Source: Corynebacterium sp. 122RC1
Lineage (GTDB): Bacteria > Actinomycetota > Actinomycetes > Mycobacteriales > Mycobacteriaceae
Assembly: GCF_024580955.1 (NCBI RefSeq)
Contig: NZ_JANIKD010000009.1
Location: 1 to 64,000 of the forward strand
DNA length: 64,000 bases
Direction: 5' to 3'
Shown: positions 54,993 through 63,387 of the stretch, one piece after another
Position numbering within the stretch: the stretch's first letter is position 1
Layout of the letters: every line of letters starts with the position of its first letter
Notes under the pieces: generated by a model
Told to the model about the DNA's origin: nothing
Seen by the model: only the letters and a program-made list of their open reading frames with translations
Databases searched by the model: none
Made by a program: the position numbers and the translations under genes

Positions 54993-55040
54993 ATGCGATT
55001 AAGGAACTCAAACACGCACTCGATCCTATACTCAACGTTC
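54993..55040. repeat. 48-bp direct repeat, right copy
   Basis: The copy ends directly at the ATG of the nitronate monooxygenase gene. It carries TATACT (55027-55032), 8 nt before that ATG, so the gene is probably transcribed leaderless from within the repeat. Read on the minus strand it still has the pth2 start codons, followed by unrelated sequence. Confidence 0.93.
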
Positions 55041-56045
55041 ATGGGTACCACGGATACGCCAACGCTGTTTCACACTGTTCGAGTGATCGCCGCCCCGATG
55101 GCTGGCGGCCCGAGCACGCCTAAGCTCGTCGCGGCGGTGGCTCGGGGAGGTGGGTTCGGTTTTCTGGCCTCGGGAAATCAACCCCTCAATGCATTTGCCG
55201 CTGATATGGCCGCGCTCGCCGGCACGCCCTTCGGCGTCAATCTCTTTGCGCCACAGGTGGCACTTCCACGGACGCAAGACGTTGAGCAAGCCCGCGAACT
55301 CCTCAGCAAAGCATTCCCAGGCCAGGAGATCCCAGCGGCACCCACCGCGGCGGCCAGCGATTTTCCACAAAAATGGCAGCACATCCTGGAGGCGTTGCGA
55401 GGGGACCGGGGGCCGTCGGTAGTAAGTCTCAGCTTTGGTGCGTTCACCTCGGCCCAAGTAGCGCAGCTCCACGAGCTCGGCGCGCAGGCATGGAACAGCG
55501 TGACCAGCGTGGATGAGGCTGAGACCGCTGCACAGGCCGGAGTGGACGCCCTCATTGTGCAGGGTGTGGAGGCGGGTGGTCATCGCCTGACCTTCGACCC
55601 CAAAACACAACCCAACGCCACGCCCGTTGCTGAGCTGGTCGCCCAAATTGCTCGGCGATGCACGCTTCCGATCATCGCAGCTGGCGGCGTGCGCGGCCCC
55701 AGTGACGTTCAAGCGCTGCTCGACTTGCCTGGGGTTATCGCGGTGCAAACAGGCTCGATGTTCCTGCTGTGCCCCGAGGCCGGCACGAGCGAGGCAAACA
55801 GGGCGTTGCTGCGTACCGACGCCGCACAGCGCACCGTAGCCTCCCGTGGCTTTTCCGGGCGTGTTGCGCGAGGCTTGTGGGCGCCGGAACTGGAGTTTTT
55901 GCAAGATGTGCCACCGGTGTACCCGCTGCTGCGGCCAATGAGTGCGGCAGTCGGTTCGAGCTATTGCCTGGTGGGCGAGCGCGCAGAGCTGATTCCTGAT
56001 GGGCTGCCTGCGGCTGAAGTGGTGAGGCTGCTTAGCCCTCGATGA
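55041..56045 (+). CDS. Nitronate monooxygenase (2-nitropropane dioxygenase-like)
   Basis: A 334-residue FMN-dependent TIM-barrel enzyme. 'VIAAPMAGGPSTPKLVAAVARGGGFGFLASG' is the N-terminal phosphate/FMN region; 'VDALIVQGVEAGGHRL' contains the catalytic His; 'LPIIAAGGVRGPSDVQALLDL' and 'VQTGSMFLLCPEA' complete the FMN site. It oxidises nitronates, including toxic propionate-3-nitronate. Leaderless start inferred from TATACT 8 nt upstream. Its end overlaps the convergent FAH gene by 14 bp. Confidence 0.9.
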   Translation: MGTTDTPTLFHTVRVIAAPMAGGPSTPKLVAAVARGGGFGFLASGNQPLNAFAADMAALAGTPFGVNLFAPQVALPRTQDVEQARELLSKAFPGQEIPAAPTAAASDFPQKWQHILEALRGDRGPSVVSLSFGAFTSAQVAQLHELGAQAWNSVTSVDEAETAAQAGVDALIVQGVEAGGHRLTFDPKTQPNATPVAELVAQIARRCTLPIIAAGGVRGPSDVQALLDLPGVIAVQTGSMFLLCPEAGTSEANRALLRTDAAQRTVASRGFSGRVARGLWAPELEFLQDVPPVYPLLRPMSAAVGSSYCLVGERAELIPDGLPAAEVVRLLSPR

Positions 56046-56910
56046 GGGTGGTGTTTTCAATCCACCCCAAGCCTTCGATTGCGCAGCGCACCGCCTGCCC
56101 GTGTTGGATGAATCGAGCGGGGTTGCGGGCAAAGCCGACGCCGTCGGGAGTGCCTGTGGCAATCACGTCACCTGGCTGCAACGGGTAGATCTGGGATATG
56201 AAGCTCACCAAGAATTCCGGGCTAAATACCAGTTGGTCAGTGGTGGAATCCTGCATGAGCTCCTCATCCCAATGGGCGGTGATCCTGGTGCCTGGGGTGT
56301 ATTCCTCACGGGTGGTGAGCCACGGGCCGAACCCTGCGGTGCGGTAGTAGGACTTTCCTTGGTGCCATTGTTGGGTGCGTTTTTGCCAGTCGCGCAGGGT
56401 GTAGTCATTGATCACGGCGTATCCGGCAATGTGCTTGGCTGCCTCCGCTTCACTCACCCGGTGGGCTTTTGAGCCAATGATCACTGCGAGTTCGGACTCG
56501 GCATCCAAGGCCTCGGCTGCCTGTTTGGGGATTGTCACCTGGTCAAAGGGACCCGTGAGCGCTTCCGGGTATTTGATGAACAACGTGGGCACCTCCGGGG
56601 TGGGGTGGCCCATCTCCTTGATGTGGTCCGCGTAATTCAGGCCCACGCAGATGATCTTGCCGGGGTTGGGGATGAGGGCTGCGAGATCACTGGTCGGGAG
56701 AGTGATCGTGGCGGTGTCGGCGGTGTTGGCTGTGTTGGCGGTATCGGCGGCGGTGCCCGCTGCCTGCTCCACGAGCTCCCGCCAGTTTTCCTGTTTGAGG
56801 AGCGCACCCAGGTCTTCGGGGTACACCACCTGTGCTGTGATGACGCCTTCTTCCAAATTGGCATCCACCACGTTGATGGTCTGCCCAGTTTTCGTTGTTG
56901 CAAGCCTCAT
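56032..56910 (-). CDS. Fumarylacetoacetate hydrolase family protein
   Basis: A 292-residue FAH-fold enzyme. 'IICVGLNYADHIKEMGHPTPEVPTLFIKYPEAL' and 'DAESELAVIIGSKAHRVSEAEA' (metal-binding Glu residues) and 'GYAVINDYTLRDWQKRTQQWHQGKSYYRTAGFGPWL' identify the family of acylpyruvases and hydratases in aromatic breakdown. The segment at 66-80 has an Ala/Asn/Thr repeat (TADTANTANTADTA) encoded by GGTGTTGGC-like repeated DNA, unusual for the family. Confidence 0.9.
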   Translation of the reverse strand: MRLATTKTGQTINVVDANLEEGVITAQVVYPEDLGALLKQENWRELVEQAAGTAADTANTANTADTATITLPTSDLAALIPNPGKIICVGLNYADHIKEMGHPTPEVPTLFIKYPEALTGPFDQVTIPKQAAEALDAESELAVIIGSKAHRVSEAEAAKHIAGYAVINDYTLRDWQKRTQQWHQGKSYYRTAGFGPWLTTREEYTPGTRITAHWDEELMQDSTTDQLVFSPEFLVSFISQIYPLQPGDVIATGTPDGVGFARNPARFIQHGQAVRCAIEGLGWIENTTLIEG

Positions 56911-57039
56911 AACTACCCAATCTAATGGTTGCGGCGTTGCCGGGGATGAGAATCAGAAACGGGAAAAGGGGAGGGGCTTGAGGCAGGTGGAAGTGTGGGT
57001 TTGTACCCCCTCCGCGCAATTTTATTAGTGCAGCCTCGC

Positions 57040-57058
57040 TAAGGTTGCGCTAACCTAA
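57040..57058. promoter_or_regulatory. DtxR iron-box
   Basis: TAAGGTTGCGCTAACCTAA matches the 19-bp DtxR/IdeR consensus TTAGGTTAGGCTAACCTAA at 16 positions. It ends 6 bp before the start codon of the small cysteine-rich gene and lies just downstream of an AT-rich -10-like TTTATTAG (57021-57028). Iron-bound DtxR would block transcription. Confidence 0.85.
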
Positions 57059-57064
57059 GTAGCT

Positions 57065-57244
57065 ATGAGTATGGTGAAGCTTCGCGAGCGGGTGGAGCGC
57101 GGCAAAGTAAAAAAGAAATGCTGCAAAGACAACCCGCGCTGCAAGAGTTGCCCCGTTGTGGCGCACCGCTTGAAAAAGCAGGGTGCACTCAAACTTGATG
57201 ACGCTGCCCTGGCCAAAGCATTCAAAAAAGCGCGGAAGTGGTAG
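57065..57244 (+). CDS. Cysteine-rich mini-protein under a DtxR box
   Basis: A 59-residue basic protein, MSMVKLRERVERGKVKKKCC to AFKKARKW. Cys19, Cys20, Cys26 and Cys29 form CC-x5-C-x2-C, enough for one metal or an iron-sulfur site. No signal peptide or membrane helix. I recall similar short proteins in other actinobacteria but no known function. The DtxR box directly upstream suggests expression under iron shortage, so a role in iron handling or iron-sparing metabolism is possible. A second ATG at 57071 is also usable. Confidence 0.8.
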   Translation: MSMVKLRERVERGKVKKKCCKDNPRCKSCPVVAHRLKKQGALKLDDAALAKAFKKARKW

Positions 57245-57285
57245 CGGGGTGTTTTCGACGCACCTCGATACATCGTGCCCTGCGT

Positions 57286-57834
57286 TCAACCCCGCAGGAT
57301 TGCCTCCACCGCATCAGCGGCATTGGCACAAATGATGGGCAATTCCTGTTGTTCCTGCCTGGAAAAGGGTTTGAGCACGAAGGAGGAAACATCCATTCGC
57401 CCAGGCGGGCGGCCAATGCCGATGCCTACCTTGTGATACTCCTTCGTACCCATAGCCTGCGTGATGGACTTCAACCCCTTGTGGCCGTGGTCGCCACCCC
57501 CAAACTTCGCACTGACCTGGCCAAAATCTAGCTCCAGGTCATCGAACAGCGCCACCACATTGCGGCTGTTGATTTTGAAGAAGTCTGCAAGCGCCTTGGT
57601 TGGCCCGCCAGAAAGGTTCATGTATCCCCGGGTGCGGGCGAGCACCACCGGACGGCCAGCAATGCGCGCCTGAGCAATTTGGGTGTTGGTGCGTTTGTGC
57701 ACGCTGAGGGCTGCGGGCATGCCGTCGGTACGCTCCAGCAGCTCCTCCAAGGCATGAATGCCGAGGTTATGCCGCGTTTGCTCATACTTGGGCCCTGGAT
57801 TGCCCAAGCCGAGAATCAAGAAAGTCTCATCCAC
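57286..57834 (-). CDS. pth1: Peptidyl-tRNA hydrolase
   Basis: A 182-residue Pth: 'LILGLGNPGPKYEQTRHNLGIHALEEL' with the catalytic His, 'RTRGYMNLSGGPTKALADFF', 'VALFDDLELDFGQVSAKFGGGDHGHKGLKS' and 'KVGIGIGRPPGRMD'. In Pth enzymes the site normally reads FMN; here YMN. The GTG at 57834 with AAGGT eight bases upstream is chosen over a longer frame. It is next to rplY, as in related genomes. Confidence 0.92.
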   Translation of the reverse strand: MDETFLILGLGNPGPKYEQTRHNLGIHALEELLERTDGMPAALSVHKRTNTQIAQARIAGRPVVLARTRGYMNLSGGPTKALADFFKINSRNVVALFDDLELDFGQVSAKFGGGDHGHKGLKSITQAMGTKEYHKVGIGIGRPPGRMDVSSFVLKPFSRQEQQELPIICANAADAVEAILRG

Positions 57835-57866
57835 GCTTTTGCACCTTACCGTGCGCAGCCCAACAC

Positions 57867-57895
57867 AAAAAGCGACGCCCAAAAAGGGGCGTCGC
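57867..57895 (-). terminator. Terminator of rplY
   Basis: On the minus strand GCGACGCCC and GGGCGTCGC pair perfectly (9 bp) and are followed by TTTTT. It lies 55 bp after the rplY stop codon and upstream of the pth1 start, so pth1 needs its own promoter or readthrough. Confidence 0.85.
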
Positions 57896-57950
57896 CTGCA
57901 AGAAGTGAGCTGTTTGGCTCAGACTGGCTGAGCCTTGATCAGCGTGAGTT

Positions 57951-58589
57951 TTACTCAGCGTCTTCTTCGGTGGACTCAACGTCGGAAGCGTCAGCCTCGT
58001 CGTACTCTGCTGCAACCTCTTCAGCGTCGAGGTCCTCAGCAACCTCTTCGTGGTTCACGGAAGCGATCACGGTCTCTGGGTCAGCAACCAGGGTGGTGTT
58101 TGCTGGCATGGTGAGGTCGCCGGCGAGCACCTTGGTGTCCACGTCTGCGCCCTCAACGGAGTGGGTGAGCTGCTCAGGGATGGAGAGCACGTCAGCCTCA
58201 ACCAGCACAACGTCAGCATCCTGAACGAGCTGGGCACCTGCGGCAACCTCGCCCTCAAGAACCACAGGTACCTCAACCTCAACCTTTTCGCCGCGCTTGA
58301 TGGCGAGCAGGTCAACGTGGTCAGCGTTGAGGGTGATCACGTTCTGGTCAACGTGCTTGATCATGGTGAGGTGCTTGTCGCCCTCGATGTCCAGCTCGAG
58401 CACGGCGTTGGAGCCGTGGGAACGCAGCAGGGCGTGCAGCTCGATGCGGGAAACGGAGAAGTGGATTGGTTCGTCAACGTCAGCGCCGTAGATCACGCCT
58501 GGAACCTGGCCGGCAACGCGCAGACGGCGAGCAAAGCCCTTGCCAAACTCGGTGCGAGCTGCAGCAGCAATAGTTGGGTAGGAAGCCAT
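57951..58589 (-). CDS. rplY: 50S ribosomal protein L25/CTC
   Basis: A 212-residue L25 of the long CTC type. The N-terminal 5S rRNA-binding domain has 'TEFGKGFARRLRVAGQVPGVIYG'; the beta domain follows (about 95-185), and the last 30 residues are highly acidic. The ribosome-binding site GAGGAG is clear on the minus strand. Located between pth1 and the prs operon, as in C. glutamicum. Confidence 0.95.
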   Translation of the reverse strand: MASYPTIAAAARTEFGKGFARRLRVAGQVPGVIYGADVDEPIHFSVSRIELHALLRSHGSNAVLELDIEGDKHLTMIKHVDQNVITLNADHVDLLAIKRGEKVEVEVPVVLEGEVAAGAQLVQDADVVLVEADVLSIPEQLTHSVEGADVDTKVLAGDLTMPANTTLVADPETVIASVNHEEVAEDLDAEEVAAEYDEADASDVESTEEDAE

Positions 58590-58642
58590 GATTGGTTGCT
58601 CCTCAAAGTAGTGTTATTGAACAATTTGCTGTCCCAGGCACA

Positions 58643-58691
58643 CAAAAAACCTGCGTAGCGCAAGCATGTGTGCTCGCCGAGTCTACGCAGG
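58643..58691 (-). terminator. Long hairpin plus T run between alkD and rplY
   Basis: On the minus strand CCTGCGTAG and CTACGCAGG (perfect 9 bp) enclose an inner 7-bp stem, then TTTTTT follows. Most simply it ends the glmU-prs-alkD transcript. If rplY starts transcription from the TAATCC/CATAAT region near 58700-58710, the same hairpin would instead be an attenuator in the rplY leader. Confidence 0.75.
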
Positions 58692-58784
58692 TCATAATAA
58701 GGATTATGGGTAGTACATCGCGTCGATAACGGCTACCTGCACGCAGGCGCCCTCGCCGAGACTGAACCACCTTAGCACGAAGCA

Positions 58785-59429
58785 TCAGCCCTGTTCAAGA
58801 TGCTTGAGTGCCTCGCGCCGAGAGAGCCCGGAAAGCTCGGGGGTGCGCTCCAGAAACTTCATCACCCAATCCGGGTTGGTTTTGGCGTATTCCCGCAGCG
58901 CCCACCCAATGGCTTTCCGGATGAAGAACTCCTGATCAGCGGCGTTGTGCTCGATGATCGCCGCCATCAACTGCGGGTCCGTTTCCGAGCGCATCCCTAA
59001 TTGGTGCAAGATAGCCGTGCGCCGAATCCACAGGTTTTCCTCCTTTGCCCAGGCGAGCATCTCCCCCGAGCGTGCATTCGCCCCTACGACTTTCACCAAC
59101 GCATCCACGGTGTCCCACCAGGAGTGGGTGCAGATGAAATAGCGCAGCTCATCGGGCGCCAGCGGGTGCTTGTAGGCACGCAAGATGTCGCAGGCAACAT
59201 AGTGGTACTCGCGGTAGGGCATTTGCCAAAGCTGGCGGGTCTGCGCAAGCAGCTCAGGCTTTCCGACGTCCCGCAGTGCCCGCACAATGTGCTTGGTCGC
59301 TGCCCGCCGTTGGGTGGTGGCAACCCCCAGGAATGAAAACTGGTGCTTGAGATATGCAGATTGCCCCGCTGCACGCACTGGGTCGTGCAACGGGGCGAGT
59401 GCCTCTTCGGCGCTGTGCTGGATGTTCAC
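58785..59429 (-). CDS. DNA alkylation repair protein, AlkD family
   Basis: A 214-residue HEAT-repeat DNA glycosylase-like protein. 'QFSFLGVATTQRRAATKHIV', 'WQMPYREYHYVACDIL', 'WWDTVDALVKVVG' and 'EENLWIRRTAILHQLG', 'FFIRKAIGWALREYAKTNPDWV' are typical of AlkD, which removes N3- and N7-alkyl purines. The Trp-Asp of 'WWDTVD' includes the catalytic Asp. It follows prs by 24 bp in the same operon. Confidence 0.9.
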   Translation of the reverse strand: MNIQHSAEEALAPLHDPVRAAGQSAYLKHQFSFLGVATTQRRAATKHIVRALRDVGKPELLAQTRQLWQMPYREYHYVACDILRAYKHPLAPDELRYFICTHSWWDTVDALVKVVGANARSGEMLAWAKEENLWIRRTAILHQLGMRSETDPQLMAAIIEHNAADQEFFIRKAIGWALREYAKTNPDWVMKFLERTPELSGLSRREALKHLEQG

Positions 59430-59453
59430 AGGCTACGCGGTGTTAGCGGAAGG

Positions 59454-60434
59454 CTATGCCTGGCCCTCAAAGAGGTCCGTCACGGAGCCGTTTTCAAAGA
59501 TCTCATGGATGGTCTTTGCCAACAGTGGGGCGATGGAGAGCACCGTGAGGTTTTCCCAACCCTCGGTGGATTGAGGCAGCGTGTCGGTGGTGATCACTTC
59601 CTTGGCGCCGCACTGGGAGAGGCGCTCGCGGGCGGGATCAGAGAACACGCCGTGGGTGCAGGCGATGATCACGTCTTCGGCACCCGCATCTCGCAGCACC
59701 CCAACGGCGCCGGCGATGGTGCCGCCGGTATCAATCATGTCGTCCAGCAGCACGGCGGTCTTGCCAGATACGTCGCCAACCACGCGGTTTGCCACCACCT
59801 GGTTGGCAACGTCGGTGGAGCGAGTCTTGTGGACGAAGGCCAGTGGGGCATCGCCCAGGGTGTTTGCCCACTTCTCGGCAACCTTCACGCGGCCTGCGTC
59901 TGGGGAGACCACCACGATGTTGTCCAGGGAGTAGTTCTCCTTGATGTAATCCGTGAGGATCGGCATCGCGTGCATGTGGTCCACCGGGCCGTCGAAGAAG
60001 CCCTGGATCTGGTCCGTGTGCAGGTCTACTGCCACGATGCGGTCGGCACCGGCGGTGCGCAGCAGGTCAGCTACCAGGCGGGCGGAGATTGGTTCGCGGC
60101 CGCGGTGCTTCTTGTCCTGACGAGCGTATGGGTAGAAAGGAAGGATTGCGGTGATGCGCTTTGCGGAGCCACGCTTGAGGGCATCAATCATGATGAGCTG
60201 CTCCATCAGCCACTTGTTCAGCGGCTGTGCGTGGGACTGAATCACAAAGGCATCGCAACCACGCACGGACTCTTCAAAGCGGACAAAGATCTCGCCGTTT
60301 GCAAAGTCACGCGCGGTAGTTGGGGTGAGTTCAACACCGAGTTCGCGGGCAACAGCCTCGCCGAGCTCTGGGTGTGCACGACCAGAGAACAACATGAGGT
60401 TCTTTTGGTTCTCGGTCCAGTTGTGCGAAGACAT
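59454..60434 (-). CDS. prs: Ribose-phosphate pyrophosphokinase
   Basis: A 326-residue PRPP synthetase supplying nucleotides, His, Trp, NAD and decaprenyl-phospho-ribose for the arabinan cell wall. 'RFEESVRGCDAFVIQSH', 'YPYARQDKKHRGREPISARLVADLL', the PRPP loop 'VVVSPDAGRVKVAEKWAN' and 'TAVLLDDMIDTGGTIAGAVG' are intact. ATG 60434 begins MSSHNWTENQKNLMLFSGRA; the in-frame extension upstream lies inside glmU and is rejected. It starts 7 bp after glmU. Confidence 0.96.
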   Translation of the reverse strand: MSSHNWTENQKNLMLFSGRAHPELGEAVARELGVELTPTTARDFANGEIFVRFEESVRGCDAFVIQSHAQPLNKWLMEQLIMIDALKRGSAKRITAILPFYPYARQDKKHRGREPISARLVADLLRTAGADRIVAVDLHTDQIQGFFDGPVDHMHAMPILTDYIKENYSLDNIVVVSPDAGRVKVAEKWANTLGDAPLAFVHKTRSTDVANQVVANRVVGDVSGKTAVLLDDMIDTGGTIAGAVGVLRDAGAEDVIIACTHGVFSDPARERLSQCGAKEVITTDTLPQSTEGWENLTVLSIAPLLAKTIHEIFENGSVTDLFEGQA

Positions 60435-60441
60435 GTTTCGC

Positions 60442-61974
60442 TTAACCTTCCTGATGGGGGTCTTCTGGGTTTGCTTCTCGGTTTTGGGCTGCCTCAGCGG
60501 CCAACGCGGCAGGAGTACCTGGGCGCTTGCGCTGCACCCAGCCCTCAATGTTGCGTTGCTTTCCGCCGGAGACCACGAGCGCTCCCGGGGGAACGTCGTC
60601 TTTGATAACTGTACCCGCTCCGGAGTACGCGCCGTCGCCAATTGTCACGGGGGCAATGAACATGGTGTCCGATCCGGTGCGGACATGGGAGCCCACGGTG
60701 GTGCGGTGCTTGTTCACGCCGTCGTAATTCACAAACACGCTGGAGGCGCCGATGTTGGATTCCTCACCCACGGTTGCATCGCCAATGTAGGTGAGGTGAG
60801 GCACCTTGGAGCCGCGGCCGATCTGGGCGTTTTTCGCCTCCACAAAGCCACCCAACTTGCCGTGATCCCCGAGTTCAGTGCCTGGGCGGATGTAGGTGTA
60901 GGGGCCAACTTCGGCGTGTGCGCCGATCAGAGAATTAAGGCCGTGGGTTCGGATCACGCTTGCGCCTTCACCCACCACCATGTTGTTCAAGGTGGTGTCC
61001 GGGCCAACAACGGCGCCATCGCCAATCACGGTCTTGCCCAAGAGCTGGGTGTTGGGGTGAATTACCACGTCTTGCCCCACCTGCACGTTCACGTCGATCC
61101 AGGTGGTTGCAGGGTCGATTACGGTCGCCCCGCCGAGCATCACAGCTTCTACCAGACGGCGGTTCAGCGCTGCGCCTGCTTCCGCGAGCTGCACTCGATC
61201 ATTCACACCTGCCAACTCGGCGGCGTCGGCAGCGCGATAGGCGCGCACGGGGTGGCCGTCGTTCCTGGAAATCCCCAGAACATCGGTGAGGTACAGCTCG
61301 CCTTGGGCGTTGTTGGAGTCGAGCTTTGCCAGGCTGGTGCGTAGGATCTCAGCGTCAAAGGCGAACACGCCGGAGTTGACCTCTTGGATGGCCAGGGTTT
61401 TCGCGTCGCCGTCTTTTTGCTCAACGATGGCGGTAACTTCCCCCTCCTGGTTGCGCACGATGCGCCCGTACCCCGTGGGGTCCTCAAGGCGCATGGTCAG
61501 CACGGTTACGGCGGTGGGTACCTGGTTGTGGGCCTCTACCAGTGCGCGCAGCGTTTCCGGGCGCAACAGTGGAACGTCGCCGTTGGTCACCACCACGGTC
61601 CCGCGGAAATCTCCCAGGGCCTCCATAGCGCATTGCACAGCGTGCCCGGTGCCCAGTTGTTCCTCCTGCACGGCGGTGGCAATGCGGGTTGGGGAACCTG
61701 CCTCTGCAAGCTCTGCCGCCACCGCCTCCACAGCCGGGGCAACCTGGTCACGGCGATGCCCAATCACCGCCACCACATGCTCCGGGACGATCCCGGCTGC
61801 GGCGTGCAGGCTATGTGAAAGCAGCGTGCGCCCGCCGATAGAGTGCAAGGTCTTTTGCAACTGGGACTTCATGCGCGTGCCCGCCCCCGCAGCAAGCACA
61901 ATCACTGCGGTTGGATGGGCGTCACTGAGCAGGTTGGGGGCAGCGTGGTCCTCAGATGGGGTAGCGGTGCTCAC
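60442..61974 (-). CDS. glmU: Bifunctional GlmU (UDP-GlcNAc synthesis)
   Basis: A 510-residue bifunctional enzyme. The N-terminal uridylyltransferase has '[27 protein letters not shown]'; the C-terminal left-handed beta-helix acetyltransferase has hexapeptide repeats ('[27 protein letters not shown]', '[16 protein letters not shown]'). It makes UDP-GlcNAc for peptidoglycan and mycothiol. Overlaps the MFS gene by 4 bp and is followed by prs. Confidence 0.96.
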   Translation of the reverse strand: MSTATPSEDHAAPNLLSDAHPTAVIVLAAGAGTRMKSQLQKTLHSIGGRTLLSHSLHAAAGIVPEHVVAVIGHRRDQVAPAVEAVAAELAEAGSPTRIATAVQEEQLGTGHAVQCAMEALGDFRGTVVVTNGDVPLLRPETLRALVEAHNQVPTAVTVLTMRLEDPTGYGRIVRNQEGEVTAIVEQKDGDAKTLAIQEVNSGVFAFDAEILRTSLAKLDSNNAQGELYLTDVLGISRNDGHPVRAYRAADAAELAGVNDRVQLAEAGAALNRRLVEAVMLGGATVIDPATTWIDVNVQVGQDVVIHPNTQLLGKTVIGDGAVVGPDTTLNNMVVGEGASVIRTHGLNSLIGAHAEVGPYTYIRPGTELGDHGKLGGFVEAKNAQIGRGSKVPHLTYIGDATVGEESNIGASSVFVNYDGVNKHRTTVGSHVRTGSDTMFIAPVTIGDGAYSGAGTVIKDDVPPGALVVSGGKQRNIEGWVQRKRPGTPAALAAEAAQNREANPEDPHQEG

Positions 61975-63359
61975 TGGTCTCGTTCTCCTGAATGTGCGAC
62001 ATCTTCTCTGCCAGCCGATGCTACCTTCCCCGCATAAGAACGCTTCTCAGACACGTCCACCATCCCGCGCGCGGCCACAGCACCCGCAATCCCAAGCAGC
62101 GCAAGAAACACAATTGCCACCACGCTGCCGGCCAGGGAGAGCACCGCAGTGATAGCACCCGTGCCGAGCAACACCAACCCCATCAAGGTATTCGCATTGG
62201 CAACATATTTTGTGCGCTGATCACCCGTTGCCATATCCACCACATACGTTTTCCGCGCCACCCGAATACCGGCGTGGATCAGCAAAATCAGGAAGTAGGC
62301 GGTTGGGATGAGCCACGAAAGTAGGTGCTGCGGTGCAAGAAGCGCTGCCGACGCCACCACGAGCAACACTAACGATGCGGCCAATGAACCTGCTGCCATC
62401 ACTGCCTTCGCCGAGCGGTCTGCCAGCGCGCCTGACACCCTACCGGCAAGGAATCCGGCCGCCCCCTGGAGAGCCAAAAACGCTCCCACCGATCCAAAGT
62501 TCGTGCCAAACTCCGCTGAGCCTTCTGTGTGCTCCGCCGCGAGCGTGACCAAAAACGCTGAGGAAAGTGCCGTGACCAGCAAGAGGGAACGTACAATGAC
62601 GAACCTGCGAAACCTCGCGTCCTCGCGCACCATCCGGAAACACTCCCGCAGCCACTCACCTCTGGCCTGGAAGGAAGCGTTGGTTTCCTGTTTGGTCTCC
62701 TGAGGCGGAACTGGTTCTTTGATGCCGGAGAACACCCAGGCGGCGAGCACCCAGGCCAACGCAGAGCAGAAGATCAGCAACGCCAAGATCCACGGTGGGG
62801 CGTGCTCCCCAACGAACACCAGGCACACACCAACTGCAATAGACACCACCCCACCTAGAGAAGTGGCAACGCCTTGAAGTTTGCCGCGGGAGCCCTTCTT
62901 TTTAATGCGCGCCTGCATGTCTTTGCCTGTAATGGAACAAGCTGCGCGGCCAAGAGAAAGCGTGGCCAACAGCACCACCACTGCAAAGCCAAGGGCACTG
63001 CCACGCAGCAGCAAGGTGGCAGCGGCAATTCCGGCAGCGCTGGCCGCCTGGATGAGCGAGCCAACCACCCAAATATTGCGCCGGTAGGGCTTAGACATCA
63101 CCCACGGGGCAAGTGGTGCCTGCGGCAACATTGAGCCCGATTCCCTGATGGGAACCAACAAGGCGCTAAACAGCGCAGGCGTACCCGCAGCCGCAAGAAT
63201 CCACGGCAGCACTGACTTGGCGGCGGTGATGTTGTCACCAACATTTTGCAGTGCGTTGGACCACACGAACCGCTGCGCGTTGCCCGACGTTTCGCCCGAC
63301 GTCTCGCCCGACGTCTCGGAGCCTTCATGTGCGCCCGCTGGAGGGGAGGTTTCTGACAT
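61971..63359 (-). CDS. MFS transporter
   Basis: A 462-residue major facilitator with about 12 helices. The N-terminal 30 residues carry the [10 protein letters not shown] repeat, encoded by three 12-bp repeats GCCCGACGTCTC (63289-63320). It is first in the MFS-glmU-prs-alkD operon and overlaps glmU by 4 bp. The substrate is unknown; the sequence shows no clear antibiotic-efflux motif. Divergent from the multicopper oxidase with under 50 bp between them. Confidence 0.85.
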   Translation of the reverse strand: MSETSPPAGAHEGSETSGETSGETSGNAQRFVWSNALQNVGDNITAAKSVLPWILAAAGTPALFSALLVPIRESGSMLPQAPLAPWVMSKPYRRNIWVVGSLIQAASAAGIAAATLLLRGSALGFAVVVLLATLSLGRAACSITGKDMQARIKKKGSRGKLQGVATSLGGVVSIAVGVCLVFVGEHAPPWILALLIFCSALAWVLAAWVFSGIKEPVPPQETKQETNASFQARGEWLRECFRMVREDARFRRFVIVRSLLLVTALSSAFLVTLAAEHTEGSAEFGTNFGSVGAFLALQGAAGFLAGRVSGALADRSAKAVMAAGSLAASLVLLVVASAALLAPQHLLSWLIPTAYFLILLIHAGIRVARKTYVVDMATGDQRTKYVANANTLMGLVLLGTGAITAVLSLAGSVVAIVFLALLGIAGAVAARGMVDVSEKRSYAGKVASAGREDVAHSGERDQ

Positions 63360-63387
63360 ATCTCACAGTCTAGGGTGGCGCCGGGAC

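Noticed and set aside
58692..58784. tRNA gene between alkD and rplY
   Set aside because: Neither strand folds into a cloverleaf and no T-loop GGTTCGAATCC-like sequence is present.
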